A DNA stretch of 37,423 bases from Bacteroidales bacterium (GTDB lineage Bacteria > Bacteroidota > Bacteroidia > Bacteroidales > P3), in NCBI GenBank assembly GCA_017551765.1, contig JAFZKV010000061.1, forward strand, positions 1 to 37,423, read 5' to 3'. The notes below the pieces were generated by a model that was given only the letters and a program-made list of their open reading frames with translations, was not told where the DNA came from and did no database searches. The position numbers and the translations under genes are program-made. Each line of letters starts with the position of its first letter. Within the stretch, counting starts at the first letter, position 1. Positions 1 to 8,493 of the stretch are shown here, piece after piece.

Positions 1-1839
1 GCCGTTGATGGTGACGACGGGTGTGGGGTTGATGGTGAGCACCAGATGGGCGGAGTCTTCGCAGCCATCAGCGTTGAGGCCCAAGCGGACATACTTGTCA
101 ACGGAGTGGGTGTAGGTGGTGGTGTCGACATCCCAATAGTAGCTGTCGCAAGCCTGTACGTTGGTGGTATGGATGGTACTGTGGTTGACGACGACATGGA
201 GTATAATCAACGAGTCGTAGCATTTCTCATAGGTGCGTTCGGAGGGGTCTGTGCTCAGCGTGGTATCGCAGTTGTGATAGATTTTCGGAGTGTATTCGCC
301 GTTGAGAAGGACCTGGACGCTGTTGCAGCCGGTGACGGTGATGGCGGTGTCGGCGCGGTAGGACAAGACAGGAGCCTTGATTTTTAATTTGAGGGTTCTT
401 GCGGTGAGGCAGCCCTTGTTGCTACGGGAATAGAGAGTGTCGCCGTTGGGGCTGGTGGTGTAGTCACCGGTGGTGTTGAACCAGGCGGTATCCCACACCC
501 AAGCGTGGGAAGTCTGGTTGTAGCGGCGGAAGCGATACATGAAGTTGGTGTCGCAGACAGACTGTTTGTCGTTGCTTTGGTTGGAATAGAATTTGAGTTT
601 CAGCACGTAGTGGTTGGTGCAGTGGGCCACAGTGTCCTGAAGGACGACGACGGCGGTGGTGTCCACATAACTCTGGCCGGTGGTGTTGTAGATGTCCTGA
701 CGAGTGAAGGAAGTCATGTAGTGGGATTGACGCTTCCACTGGTAGAGCGTGTCGCACGAGGAGGCGAAGAGCGTGTCATATTCGTGGCCGGTGTAGCTCA
801 GCACACGGATGGCAGCCAAACTGTCGCAGTTGGCGGCCAGGGTGTGGAACAGCTGGTAGTGCGTCTTGTTGGTGTCGGTGACGGTGACATCGCCCCAAAT
901 GTAGCGGCAGCCGGTCTGGGGGACATCGACGATGGCCACCTGGGCGGTATCGGTGAGGGTGTTGTCAATGGTGAGGTGGAGGGTGCGGTGGATGATGCAC
1001 TGCTTGTGGCCATTGGCATCGGCATGATAATTGCCGGTGGTATCTGTGTCTGTGTCCTGGTCATAGTTGCCACTCACAAAGATGGTGTCGCGCCAGGTGG
1101 GTTTATAGAAGTCGCAGGCGGCGACGACGGTGGTGTCATAGCGATGGCCACTGAAGGTGTTGACGGTCAGTGTGACAATGCTGTCGCAGTTGCCAACGGT
1201 CGTGAGGGTGTCGCAATGTGACAAGAGGTCGACGATGGTGTCGGTCTTGGTACCGTGGTGCCAGATATAGGCGCAACCACCGTCAGCAATCTGAACCTGC
1301 TGGTTGAGGTATTGAGGGTTGACGGTCAGCGTGAGGCTGAAGTTGTAGTTGCAAGTCGGGTCGGTCGCGCTGGTAATGTTGGTGTCAAGGATGGTGACGG
1401 ACTCGGTGTAGGTGGTGCCCCAGGGTGCGGTGAAACTGCCGCAGGAGGTGCGGGTGAGCACACTATCGGTCTTGGCCAGGATAACCTTCACTTTGATAAT
1501 ACTGTCGCAGCCCACCAACGGATGAATGGTGTCGCGGTAGGTATTGGTGCGAGTATAGGTTTTGCCGTTGAAGGTAGCGGAGCACTCGCCAAAGACCTCC
1601 TCGGTCACGCTGTTGTAAAGGTTGAGGAGACCGCCGAAGTGGTAGTACAGCACGAATGTGGTGTCGCCATTGGTGTAGGTGGCAGTGGTGTCGTTGCTGT
1701 AGGTGACACCGTTAACCCATTGGAAAGGGGTGCACGTTGAGGTGTCGAGAGTGACAAACACGTGGTCGGCATTGGCCTGAGCAAAGACGGTAGGCAGGCA
1801 CACAAAGGCCATGATCAGACTCAATAATGCTTTTTTCAT
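1..1839 (-). CDS. Secreted Cys-Asp-Ser repeat surface protein (3' end outside window)
   Basis: An open frame of 613 codons runs from ATG at 1839 to the window edge with no stop, so the C-terminus is missing. Residues 1-20 form a signal peptide (MKK, hydrophobic core, cleavage likely after VFA). The rest is rich in Thr, Asp, Asn, Cys and Tyr. It repeats modules with a C-x-x-(Y/F)-x-W-like strand and a closing motif of the type (G/N)C(D/N)S(L/I/V)xxLxV, for example GCDSIIKVKV, NCDSIVTLTV and NCDSLAAIRV. The NGCDS motif also occurs in the two type IX cargo proteins at 15068-17260 and 18311-21043. By analogy a type IX sorting domain may lie in the missing part, but this is inference. The function is unknown; a cell-surface or adhesin-like role is a guess. 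Promoter-like TATCTTTG lies about 105 bases upstream. Confidence 0.75.
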   Translation of the reverse strand, partial: MKKALLSLIMAFVCLPTVFAQANADHVFVTLDTSTCTPFQWVNGVTYSNDTTATYTNGDTTFVLYYHFGGLLNLYNSVTEEVFGECSATFNGKTYTRTNTYRDTIHPLVGCDSIIKVKVILAKTDSVLTRTSCGSFTAPWGTTYTESVTILDTNITSATDPTCNYNFSLTLTVNPQYLNQQVQIADGGCAYIWHHGTKTDTIVDLLSHCDTLTTVGNCDSIVTLTVNTFSGHRYDTTVVAACDFYKPTWRDTIFVSGNYDQDTDTDTTGNYHADANGHKQCIIHRTLHLTIDNTLTDTAQVAIVDVPQTGCRYIWGDVTVTDTNKTHYQLFHTLAANCDSLAAIRVLSYTGHEYDTLFASSCDTLYQWKRQSHYMTSFTRQDIYNTTGQSYVDTTAVVVLQDTVAHCTNHYVLKLKFYSNQSNDKQSVCDTNFMYRFRRYNQTSHAWVWDTAWFNTTGDYTTSPNGDTLYSRSNKGCLTARTLKLKIKAPVLSYRADTAITVTGCNSVQVLLNGEYTPKIYHNCDTTLSTDPSERTYEKCYDSLIILHVVVNHSTIHTTNVQACDSYYWDVDTTTYTHSVDKYVRLGLNADGCEDSAHLVLTINPTPVVTING

Positions 1840-1914
1840 CTTGTTTAGTATCTGTTATTATTATTATTATCTTTATTCTATAAAACTAATTATTAGTTTC
1901 TTGCGCTCCCTTTT

Positions 1915-1928
1915 CCACCTTTCGGTGG
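1915..1928 (-). other. GNRA-capped hairpin in the leader of the repeat-protein gene
   Basis: On the minus strand CCACC-GAAA-GGTGG forms a 5-bp stem with a GAAA tetraloop. It lies downstream of the promoter-like box at 1945-1952 and upstream of the ATG at 1839, so it would be in the 5' leader. It is also beyond the rlmD stop, but no T-run follows, so it is not a standard terminator. Confidence 0.35.
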
Positions 1929-1944
1929 CAAGTAGAACAACGTG

Positions 1945-1952
1945 CAAAGATA
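1945..1952 (-). promoter_or_regulatory. Bacteroidota -7 box (TATCTTTG) for the repeat-protein gene
   Basis: The minus strand reads TATCTTTG followed by C, matching the Bacteroidota -7 consensus TAnnTTTG. No clear TTG -33 element is seen at the usual spacing. The expected transcript start near 1937 gives a leader of about 100 bases. Confidence 0.5.
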
Positions 1953-2026
1953 ACACTTTTTTTTTAAATGTCATCTAAAATGTTAAAAAAACGGTTAATT
2001 TTTTGTTTTTTTAACCTCAAAAGGAC

Positions 2027-3451
2027 TTATTGGGCAAGGATGAGTTCGACGATGTTTTCCACGTGCTGGGTGTGGGGGAACATGTCGACAGGCTGGATGC
2101 GGCCTATGCGGTAGCGTTCACTGAGGAGTTGCAGGTCGCGCGCCTGGGTGGCGGGGTTGCAACTGACATAGACAATCTTGCGGGGTGCTGTCTGCAGCAG
2201 TTGGCGCACCACGCTTTCATGCATGCCGGCCCGGGGAGGGTCGGTGACCACCACGTCGGGCCGACCGTTGGCAGCAATAAACTCTTGGGTGAGCACCTTG
2301 GCCATGTCGCCGGCATAGAACACGGTGTTGTTGAAGCCGTTGCGCTTGGCATTGAGGCGTGCGTCGGCGATGGCTTCTTCCACGTATTCGATGCCCACCA
2401 CTTTTCTGACCTGCGAAGCCAGGAAGAGAGCAATGGTGCCGGTGCCGGTATAGAGGTCGTAGAGAATGTCTTTGGGCTGCAATTCGGCCAGCTCGGCCAC
2501 GAAGCTGTAGAGGCGTTGTGCCTGGGCAGAGTTGGTCTGGTAGAAGGATTTGGGATTGATGATGAACCGTAGGTTTGCCTGCTCCCCGGGTCGGTAGGGG
2601 ACCATCTCCTCCTCGATGTGGTCGTTGCCGAAGTAGGTGTGCACCTCAAGGTCGGAGTAGGAGTCGTTCATCTTGTTGTTGATAATATACTGAAGAGAGG
2701 TGATTTGCGGGAAGTGTTGGTGCAGCATGTCGAGCAAGGGAAAGAGGCTCTCATTATCCTCTTCGGCCACCACCACGATGACCATCCATTGACCTGTGGA
2801 TGTGTTGCGTATCACAAGGTTGCGCAGAAAACCCGTATGGTTGCGTATGTCATAGAAGGGGAGGTTGTTGAAGTAGGCATAGTCTCTCACTGCCAGGCGA
2901 ATAGTGTTGCTTGGTTCGGCTTGCAGGGCGCAGTGCTCAATGTTGAGTACTTTGTCGAACAGCTGTGGGATATGAAATCCAAGGGCTCCCTGTTCGGGTT
3001 GGATGTCGTCGGGTGTGGTGCGCCATGCTCGAGTGGAAAAGGTGAATTCCAGCTTGTTGCGATAGTAATAGATGCTATCTGAGCCACAGATGGGTCGCAT
3101 GCCAGAGCAGTCAATGCCGCCAAGGCGTTCAAGGTTGTCGCGCACCTGCCGCTGCTTGGCTCCCAATTGAGCGGAGTATTTCATTGTCTGCCATTTGCAG
3201 CCGCCGCACACGCCGAAATGCGGGCAGGCCGGCTCCACGCGCAAAGGAGATTGCTTGTGGAAGCGGATGGCACGCCCTTCGGCATAGTTTTTCTTCTTCC
3301 TGTATAGTTGAATATCAACCACGTCGCCTGGCACCACGAAAGGCACGAAGACCACCAGCCCGTCGACACGTGCCACGGCCATGCCTTCGGCACCAGCATC
3401 CATAATCTCTACACGTTCAAGCAGAGGTAATTCCTTATTTCGTCTACTCAT
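2027..3451 (-). CDS. rlmD: 23S rRNA (uracil-5-)-methyltransferase, RlmD/RumA family
   Basis: This 474-aa protein is predicted to methylate C5 of a uridine in 23S rRNA (U1939 in E. coli numbering) using S-adenosylmethionine. Residues about 10-65 form a TRAM RNA-binding domain. Cys76, Cys82, Cys85 (CPHFGVCGGC) and Cys174 are placed to bind the family's [4Fe-4S] cluster. The C-terminal Rossmann domain carries the SAM motif DLYTGTGTIALFLA, the DPPRAG motif, the catalytic cysteine in SCNP (Cys431) and a downstream HVE glutamate. It appears complete. Exact site specificity (U1939 versus U747) cannot be told from sequence alone. Its gene follows rpmH on the same strand. The gap holds the rpmH terminator and palindromic array A, and I see no clear separate promoter. 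Confidence 0.9.
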   Translation of the reverse strand: MSRRNKELPLLERVEIMDAGAEGMAVARVDGLVVFVPFVVPGDVVDIQLYRKKKNYAEGRAIRFHKQSPLRVEPACPHFGVCGGCKWQTMKYSAQLGAKQRQVRDNLERLGGIDCSGMRPICGSDSIYYYRNKLEFTFSTRAWRTTPDDIQPEQGALGFHIPQLFDKVLNIEHCALQAEPSNTIRLAVRDYAYFNNLPFYDIRNHTGFLRNLVIRNTSTGQWMVIVVVAEEDNESLFPLLDMLHQHFPQITSLQYIINNKMNDSYSDLEVHTYFGNDHIEEEMVPYRPGEQANLRFIINPKSFYQTNSAQAQRLYSFVAELAELQPKDILYDLYTGTGTIALFLASQVRKVVGIEYVEEAIADARLNAKRNGFNNTVFYAGDMAKVLTQEFIAANGRPDVVVTDPPRAGMHESVVRQLLQTAPRKIVYVSCNPATQARDLQLLSERYRIGRIQPVDMFPHTQHVENIVELILAQ

Positions 3452-3475
3452 ACTCTTACCGTTTTATGACTTTTC

Positions 3476-3535
3476 TTTGGCCGTTCTTTGGTCGTTCTTT
3501 GGAAAAAAGCAAAGAACGACCAAAGAACGGCCAAA
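3476..3535. repeat. Palindromic 11-bp array A (perfect 26-bp inverted repeat)
   Basis: Bases 3476-3501 are an exact reverse complement of 3510-3535, with an 8-base loop. Each arm is itself periodic at 11 bp: TTCTTTGGCCG then TTCTTTGGTCG then a partial unit, mirrored as CAAAGAACGAC and CAAAGAACGGC. It lies between the rpmH terminator and the rlmD start, so it is not the ordinary terminator of rpmH. As RNA or single-stranded DNA it would form a long hairpin. Confidence 0.9.
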
Positions 3536-3564
3536 AAACAATTGAAGAAAAGAGGTAACTATAC

Positions 3565-3591
3565 AAAAAAAGAAGTATCTTTCGGTACTTC
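3565..3591 (-). terminator. Rho-independent terminator of rpmH
   Basis: The minus strand has the 6-bp stem GAAGTA/TACTTC with an 8-base loop, followed directly by a run of seven T (3565-3571). It starts about 25 bases after the rpmH stop. Confidence 0.8.
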
Positions 3592-3616
3592 TTTCGATTA
3601 GCGATGCCGTTGCCTC

Positions 3617-3763
3617 TTAGCGCTCGTCGGAGACGGTCAGTCTCTTGCGGCCTTTGCGGCGGCGGGCAGCCAGCACTTTTCTACCGTTGGCGGTAGACAT
3701 TCTCTTGCGGAAACCGTGCTTGTTGACTCTTTTCCTCGTCGAGGGTTGGAATGTTCTCTTCAT
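3617..3763 (-). CDS. rpmH: 50S ribosomal protein L34
   Basis: A 48-codon gene encodes a very basic protein starting [18 protein letters not shown] and ending LTVSDER. This is the canonical L34 pattern (KRTFQPS, HGFR, RM.T.NGR.VL..RR.KGR). L34 is a structural protein of the large ribosomal subunit bound to 23S rRNA. The length is normal for the family. The gene has its own promoter-like element (TTG-19 bp-TACTTTTG, 3837-3866) and its own terminator (3565-3591), so it is probably monocistronic. Confidence 0.96.
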   Translation of the reverse strand: MKRTFQPSTRKRVNKHGFRKRMSTANGRKVLAARRRKGRKRLTVSDER

Positions 3764-3836
3764 GGTATATTTCCTTGTTTATTTTGTTGCTGTTTAGGGT
3801 GCCTTCCGGCCACAATTATCCTCAAATTTGGAAGTG

Positions 3837-3866
3837 CAAAAGTACACAAAAAAATCAATACGGCAA
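3837..3866 (-). promoter_or_regulatory. rpmH promoter (TTG, 19 bp, TACTTTTG)
   Basis: On the minus strand TTG (3864-3866) is followed after exactly 19 bases by TACTTTTG (3837-3844). This fits the Bacteroidota -33/-7 arrangement and is the best-spaced promoter in the window. It lies 74 bases upstream of the rpmH ATG. Confidence 0.65.
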
Positions 3867-3970
3867 TAAAAAAATCTTTTCCAGGAGGAATATTTGTGTT
3901 TAAAAGTCTGTTTATAAGTAACTAAGAAAATGAAAATAAATTCTTTTTTTTTCAATTCAAAAAAAAATAG

Positions 3971-3978
3971 TACCTTTG
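3971..3978 (+). promoter_or_regulatory. -7 box (TACCTTTG) upstream of the secG operon
   Basis: TACCTTTG followed by CA matches TAnnTTTG. Transcription would start near 3985, leaving a short leader to the ATG at 4011. This argues against the longer frame starting at 3930. The upstream region is T- and A-rich with no clear TTG box. Confidence 0.55.
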
Positions 3979-4010
3979 CACGTCCGATTTCAATGCTAAA
4001 AGTTGTTAAA

Positions 4011-4598
4011 ATGGATAAGAAAGAATTTGTTAATAAGTTGTCGCGTCCTGACCGCTTCACGTCGCAAGACAGGGGGTGGCTGCGGGCCATGATGGCCAAG
4101 TATCCGCACTCGTCGGTAGTTCGTGTGATGGCCGTGTTGGCTGACAGCGCATATAAGTTCGATACTCCCGAAGAGCGACGCGCTGCGGCGCTGTCAATGT
4201 GCAATCCACAAGACTTGGGTCCGATGTTGTCAAGTGCAATGCCGGTGGTTCAGGAACGTCAGAACGTGGATATTCTCAACGAAATCAATACTTTCCAAGA
4301 AGTTTCCTTCAAGACGGCCCCCAAGAGTGTTATCCTGTCGAATTTCCTGCAAATTGCCACTTCCGAAGGTCAGGAAGTGTCGTCAGAAGTTCCCACACCC
4401 GCCGAGACTTCGGACAAAAAAAGCCTCAAGGCCAACCCGTCGTTAGGCACTGAGACCCTTGCTGTTATACTCGAAAAGCAGGGCAAATTCGACAAAGCTT
4501 TGGCGATTTATGAGAATTTATTGGCTCATAATCCCGAAAAAAGTAGTATTTTTGCACCCCGAATTGAGCATTTAAAAGAATTAATAAATACAAAATAA
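4011..4598 (+). CDS. TPR-like conserved hypothetical protein upstream of secG
   Basis: A 195-aa protein from ATG 4011 ([16 protein letters not shown]). The in-frame ATGs at 3930 and 3993 lie before or too close to the predicted transcript start, so 4011 is preferred. There is no signal peptide. The N-terminal half is helical and charged. The C-terminal about 40 residues ([21 protein letters not shown]) look like one tetratricopeptide repeat (helix-turn-helix with G..DKA..IYE). Proteins with such a C-terminus often precede secG in Bacteroidales; the role is unknown. The gap to secG is 14 bases, so the two are probably co-transcribed. Confidence 0.75.
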   Translation: MDKKEFVNKLSRPDRFTSQDRGWLRAMMAKYPHSSVVRVMAVLADSAYKFDTPEERRAAALSMCNPQDLGPMLSSAMPVVQERQNVDILNEINTFQEVSFKTAPKSVILSNFLQIATSEGQEVSSEVPTPAETSDKKSLKANPSLGTETLAVILEKQGKFDKALAIYENLLAHNPEKSSIFAPRIEHLKELINTK

Positions 4599-4612
4599 TA
4601 ACAAAAACAAAC

Positions 4613-4945
4613 ATGTACACTTTTATCGTAATCCTGATTCTGATTGTCTGCGTGCTGCTTGCATTGGTTGTTCTTGTCCAGAACTCGAAAGGTGGCGGAT
4701 TGGCTGCCAATTTTGCCGCCCCCACTCAGGTGATGGGTGTCCGTCAAACGGCCGATTTCCTTGAAAAGGCTACCTGGTGGCTCGCTGTTATTCTGGTGGT
4801 GCTTTGCCTTGTTGCCACGATATCCATCCCTCGCCACAGCGCCGACAATGCCATCAATACCGAAGTGACGACGACCAACACGGCCAGCCCTGTGGAGGCT
4901 GCCAGCCCCATCGCCGCTCCGGTTCCCACCGCTGACCAGCAGTAA
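4613..4945 (+). CDS. secG: Preprotein translocase subunit SecG
   Basis: A 110-aa inner-membrane protein of the SecYEG channel, which assists SecA-driven export. It has two hydrophobic helices (about residues 3-21 and 53-73) separated by the conserved loop QNSKGGGLAANFAAPTQVMGVRQTADFLEK, typical of Bacteroidota SecG. The tail is rich in Ala, Thr and Pro and is probably disordered. The stop is 2 bases before the next gene's GTG. Confidence 0.93.
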   Translation: MYTFIVILILIVCVLLALVVLVQNSKGGGLAANFAAPTQVMGVRQTADFLEKATWWLAVILVVLCLVATISIPRHSADNAINTEVTTTNTASPVEAASPIAAPVPTADQQ

Positions 4946-4947
4946 GT

Positions 4948-6378
4948 GTGGCTTCCCCGAGTGTAGAACAGTCGGTAGCCCAGCTTATCCTATCACACTT
5001 TCCGCATACCCCCACCGACGGGCAACGGGAGGTGTGTGCTTTTATGTCCCAATTCCTCTATGACAGCGATCCGCGCTCGGCTTTTCTGCTGCGCGGTTAC
5101 GCCGGCACCGGCAAGACATCGCTGGTCTCGGCGCTCATACAAACCCTGCCGCAGTTACGTGTCAACTGTGTGCTGCTGGCGCCTACGGGCCGTGCCGCCA
5201 AAGTGCTTAGCGGCTATGCGCACAGGCCTGCTTTCACCATCCACAAGAAAATCTACATGACGGCCACCGATGCCTCGGGAGCCCTGCGCACGGTGCGCGC
5301 CATCAACCGCCACACCTACACACTCTTCATCGTCGACGAGGCCTCTATGATTGGCATTGAGCCTACCTCGTCGCACCATAGTTTGCTTGAGGATTTGGTT
5401 GATTATGTGTATGATGGAAGCCATTGTCGCCTGATGCTTATCGGCGACACTGCCCAGCTGCCCCCTGTGGGGCAGAGCGAAAGTCCCGCGCTCGACGAGC
5501 GTTATCTGGCGGTATCATTCGGCTTGAATGTTTCTTCGGGCGAACTTACCGAGGTAGTCCGTCAGCAGCATTTGTCGGGCATTTTGAACAATGCCACGTC
5601 GTTGAGAGGCCAGATAGCCTCTCTTGTGGGCGGAGACGAGGCTGAGTTGCCTTTGTTTCTGACTGCTCCCGATGTGGTGCGCCTGATGGGAGAGGACCTA
5701 ATGGAGACGCTCTTTCGTGAATATGAAGGCGCGGCGCTTGAAGATGTGGTCGTGGTCACCCGTAGCAACAAGCGCGCCAACCTGTTCAACCAAGGCATCC
5801 GCAACAGTGTCCTTTTTCGCGAAGAAGAGGTCAATGCCGGAGACTACCTGATGGTTGTGAAGAACAATTATTATTGGCTTGACAATGACAGTACAATAGG
5901 GTTTATTGCCAACGGCGACATTGTTGAGGTACTAAGTGTTCGCAACGTGCAGGAACTCTACGGGTTCCGCTTTTCCGATGCCACCCTCCGCTTTGTTGAC
6001 TACCCTGACGAGCAGCCCCATGACTGCAAGTTGATGCTGTCGACACTCAACAGCGAATCGCCCTCGCTCACCTCCGATGAGCAAGCGAGTCTATATACCA
6101 CAGTAATGGAGGATTATGCCGACTTGCCACACAAGGCTGACCGGCTGCGCGAGTTGCGCCAAAACCCCTATTACAATGCCCTGCAGGTCAAATTTGCATA
6201 CGCTCTTACCTGCCACAAGACACAGGGCGGACAGTGGCGCACGGTTATTGTGGATCAAGGGTTTCTGCCGCCAGATATGCAGTTGGACCGAGAATATTTA
6301 CGGTGGCTTTATACCGCGTTCACACGAGCCACCGAGCGCGTCTATTTGCTCAATTTTGACTCCCGCTTTTTTGAGTAG
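4948..6378 (+). CDS. RecD-like AAA/SF1 DNA helicase (UvrD C-terminal type)
   Basis: A 476-aa ATP-dependent helicase. Walker A is GYAGTGKT (residues 50-57), motif Ia is LLAPTGRAAK, Walker B is IVDEAS (DEAS at 130-133) and motif III is GDTAQLPPVGQS. The C-terminal UvrD/RecD module has THCKTQG-like LTCHKTQGGQW and the motif VI segment WLYTAFTRATERVYLL. It lacks the long N-terminal helix-hairpin-helix region of RecD2 and is not part of a recBCD locus, so its exact repair role is open. The GTG start is only 2 bases after secG; an ATG at 5044 would cut into the domain. Its stop lies 2 bases from the stop of the convergent acyltransferase gene. Confidence 0.85.
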   Translation: MASPSVEQSVAQLILSHFPHTPTDGQREVCAFMSQFLYDSDPRSAFLLRGYAGTGKTSLVSALIQTLPQLRVNCVLLAPTGRAAKVLSGYAHRPAFTIHKKIYMTATDASGALRTVRAINRHTYTLFIVDEASMIGIEPTSSHHSLLEDLVDYVYDGSHCRLMLIGDTAQLPPVGQSESPALDERYLAVSFGLNVSSGELTEVVRQQHLSGILNNATSLRGQIASLVGGDEAELPLFLTAPDVVRLMGEDLMETLFREYEGAALEDVVVVTRSNKRANLFNQGIRNSVLFREEEVNAGDYLMVVKNNYYWLDNDSTIGFIANGDIVEVLSVRNVQELYGFRFSDATLRFVDYPDEQPHDCKLMLSTLNSESPSLTSDEQASLYTTVMEDYADLPHKADRLRELRQNPYYNALQVKFAYALTCHKTQGGQWRTVIVDQGFLPPDMQLDREYLRWLYTAFTRATERVYLLNFDSRFFE

Positions 6379-6380
6379 CC

Positions 6381-7472
6381 TTACCGCCGGTTGGCGAGCA
6401 CGGGAGCGGCGTAGGTTTCAATCATGATTTGTCGCATGTCCGGATTGGGCAGCATGTCGAGACGTTGCAGAAAATGGGACCGTGTGCGCTCGTTGTAATG
6501 ACCATATTGTTCGCGTCCCGTCAACAAGTTATAGGCTACGTAGTTGGTGGGCATCAATTTATAGCCCGACTGAATGTGCCGGTCGAGCACCGAGGCTACG
6601 TGTTCTGCAAGGTCTTTGCCCTCGGGGGGCTGCAGGTCGCGGTGGCCGAGAGGGCGGCCGATGGCGAGGTGTACACGGCCTTTGTTGCCGATGATGCCTG
6701 TTACCACGCTCTTTGTGTCTTCATGTCGGGCTTTTTGGTAGCCTCCGTTGCGGCTGAGGTAGAGTTCGTTGGCCTTCATTAAGTCGCAGGGGTCCCACTC
6801 GTAGCTGATGCTGACGGGAACGATATGCAGGTCGACAAGTGCCTGTAAAGGGTTCTCTTTTCCGCTGAGGGTGAGCATCTTGATAACAGCGGGGGCGGTT
6901 GTGTCCACCCCATCTTTGGCGCGTCCGTTTTTCTGGGCTATCCATACGGACTGACGCTCCTCGGCAATCAGGTGGCGGATGTAGTTGGAGAGGTGCTGCA
7001 GGCTCTCGTAGAAAGCTCTGGGGGTGCCGCCGCGAGCCATAGGAATCAGTTTGTTGCAGCGGAATACGTCCTCAATGATAGGGTGCTCCAGCAGGTTGTT
7101 GCCGAAGACGATGTAGGCGGTGTCTCCGCGGTGTTCGAGCAGCAGGTGCTGCAGCAGGAAGGCATCGAGCGTGATGTCGCGATGGTTGGAGACGAAGAGG
7201 TAGGCTACCCCGCGGCGCAGGTGTTGTAGGCCCGAGTGGGTAAAGCCGTCCGTGGTGGTCTGTATGATGCGGCAGATGGCATCGTTCATAAGCGACGCCT
7301 GCAGGTCGTGGATGCTTTTGATGGAGGCTATTTTACCTTTAATCAGTTCGATGTCGGCGGTCGGATAGATAAATCGCAGCGCCTGAGGGAAGTCGGCGTC
7401 GTGAATCAGGCGTTGCAGCGCTGCGGGTACCTCGGTGTCGAGGTAAGGGCGGATGTCGTCGAAATTCTCCAT
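6381..7472 (-). CDS. Putative (1-acyl-)glycerol-3-phosphate acyltransferase
   Basis: A 363-aa protein with the acyltransferase motif SNHRDITLD (His97, Asp103). This is a variant of the family's HX4D block seen in some Bacteroidota glycerol acyltransferases. A second block VFGNNLLEHPIIEDVFRCNK and the segment LIPMARGG may be the substrate-binding motif. A later VPVSISYEWDPCD strand also fits. It would acylate glycerol-3-phosphate or its 1-acyl form in phospholipid synthesis. The start overlaps the gpsA stop by one base (TAATG), so it is probably translated with gpsA, which makes glycerol-3-phosphate; this supports the call. Which acylation step it performs cannot be decided. No strong signal peptide is seen. 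Confidence 0.75.
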   Translation of the reverse strand: MENFDDIRPYLDTEVPAALQRLIHDADFPQALRFIYPTADIELIKGKIASIKSIHDLQASLMNDAICRIIQTTTDGFTHSGLQHLRRGVAYLFVSNHRDITLDAFLLQHLLLEHRGDTAYIVFGNNLLEHPIIEDVFRCNKLIPMARGGTPRAFYESLQHLSNYIRHLIAEERQSVWIAQKNGRAKDGVDTTAPAVIKMLTLSGKENPLQALVDLHIVPVSISYEWDPCDLMKANELYLSRNGGYQKARHEDTKSVVTGIIGNKGRVHLAIGRPLGHRDLQPPEGKDLAEHVASVLDRHIQSGYKLMPTNYVAYNLLTGREQYGHYNERTRSHFLQRLDMLPNPDMRQIMIETYAAPVLANRR

Positions 7473-8434
7473 TAGAAAACGTTGTCAATCAGATGCTCCA
7501 ATTCTAATTTAGGGTTGGTGCTTTCATGTAGGATGCGGTAGACGGCATCGGCAATGGGGGTTGGCGCCGGTAGCGACAGCCGGTGCATGACGTCGGCTGA
7601 ATGAAACCCTTCGGCCACCATACGGGTATGCTTGAAATGTTCGTCGGCAGAGGTGCCGCGGGCCAGAGCCTCTCCGAGGGCACGGTTGCGACTGTGGCGT
7701 GAGAAACATGTAACCATTAGATCGCCAAGGAATTGAGTGGTGGGGACGGTGACAGGAATGAGTCCTTGCAGTTCGCGTGCAGCAGCGGTTGTGAGCACGG
7801 CCAAGAGATTGTCGCCGTATCCGCAGCCTATGGCGATGCCGGCGGCAATGGCGTAGACATTCTTGGCAAGTCCGCAGAGTTCCAGGCATGTAACTTCGTC
7901 GAATGTAGAGGTATGGATGTAGGGGCAGCGTAGCATTTGGGCTACATCGTCGGCCAGCTGTCGGTTACGGGAGGCTATGGTGAGGAAGGTGGGTTGCTTC
8001 TCGACCACCTCTTCGGCGTGGCTCGGACCGCTGACGACGCAGATGTCGGAGGATGGAATAAGAAATTTGTGCTCAAGGTATTGTGACACGCTCATTGCCT
8101 CTTGAGGCACGAACCCCTTCACGGCTGAGATGAAGCGGTGTCCACGGTAGGTGTCGGCAGGCAGTCGTCCAAGGGTATCGGCGACATAGGCTGCCGGTAG
8201 GGCCAGCAGTAACAGGTCGCTGGCGGCAACCACAGTAGCCAGGTTGGTGCTGATATTGGTGCGCGATGTGTCGATGGAAGCGGTCGCAAGGTGGCGCGGA
8301 TTGTGTCCTTCGGTGACGAGCGATTGTCGTGTGGCGTCGTCGCGCACCCACCAATTGAGGGTCTGAGACTTCTTTTCGAGCAATATTTTGACTAATGCGG
8401 TGGCCCAACTGCCACTGCCAATAACTCCTATCAT
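7472..8434 (-). CDS. gpsA: Glycerol-3-phosphate dehydrogenase [NAD(P)+]
   Basis: A 320-aa cytosolic enzyme reducing dihydroxyacetone phosphate to sn-glycerol-3-phosphate for phospholipid synthesis. The N-terminal nucleotide-binding fold shows IGSGSWATALVKIL. The conserved VVSGPSHAEEV block, the ELCGLAKNVYAIAAGIAIGCGYGDN block with the catalytic Lys, and the GDLMVTCFSRHSRNR segment are all present. Length is close to the family norm. It is translationally coupled to the downstream acyltransferase. A -7-like box TACTTTTG (8494-8501) provides a likely promoter, downstream of palindromic array B. Confidence 0.93.
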   Translation of the reverse strand: MIGVIGSGSWATALVKILLEKKSQTLNWWVRDDATRQSLVTEGHNPRHLATASIDTSRTNISTNLATVVAASDLLLLALPAAYVADTLGRLPADTYRGHRFISAVKGFVPQEAMSVSQYLEHKFLIPSSDICVVSGPSHAEEVVEKQPTFLTIASRNRQLADDVAQMLRCPYIHTSTFDEVTCLELCGLAKNVYAIAAGIAIGCGYGDNLLAVLTTAAARELQGLIPVTVPTTQFLGDLMVTCFSRHSRNRALGEALARGTSADEHFKHTRMVAEGFHSADVMHRLSLPAPTPIADAVYRILHESTNPKLELEHLIDNVF

Positions 8435-8493
8435 TCTGTCGTTTATTGTTTTATAACGCTACAGGCCCCGAACAGGAGCCTGAAAAGGAAATG

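Noticed and set aside
3476-3535. Array A as the rpmH terminator
   Set aside because: A standard hairpin plus T-run (3565-3591) already lies between rpmH and the array, and the array has no T-run on the gene's strand.
3930-4010. Upstream start at 3930 for the TPR-like protein
   Set aside because: The promoter -7 box (3971-3978) lies inside this extension, which is Phe/Asn/Lys-rich intergenic-type sequence.
4948-6378. Helicase as part of a defence or mobile element
   Set aside because: It sits in a housekeeping run after secG with no nuclease, integrase or defence partner nearby. The family is widespread as a chromosomal repair helicase.
6381-7472. HX5D instead of HX4D in the acyltransferase as a sign of inactivity
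   Set aside because: The NHRDI.LD form is, as far as I recall, common in Bacteroidota glycerol acyltransferases, so it is not evidence of loss of function.
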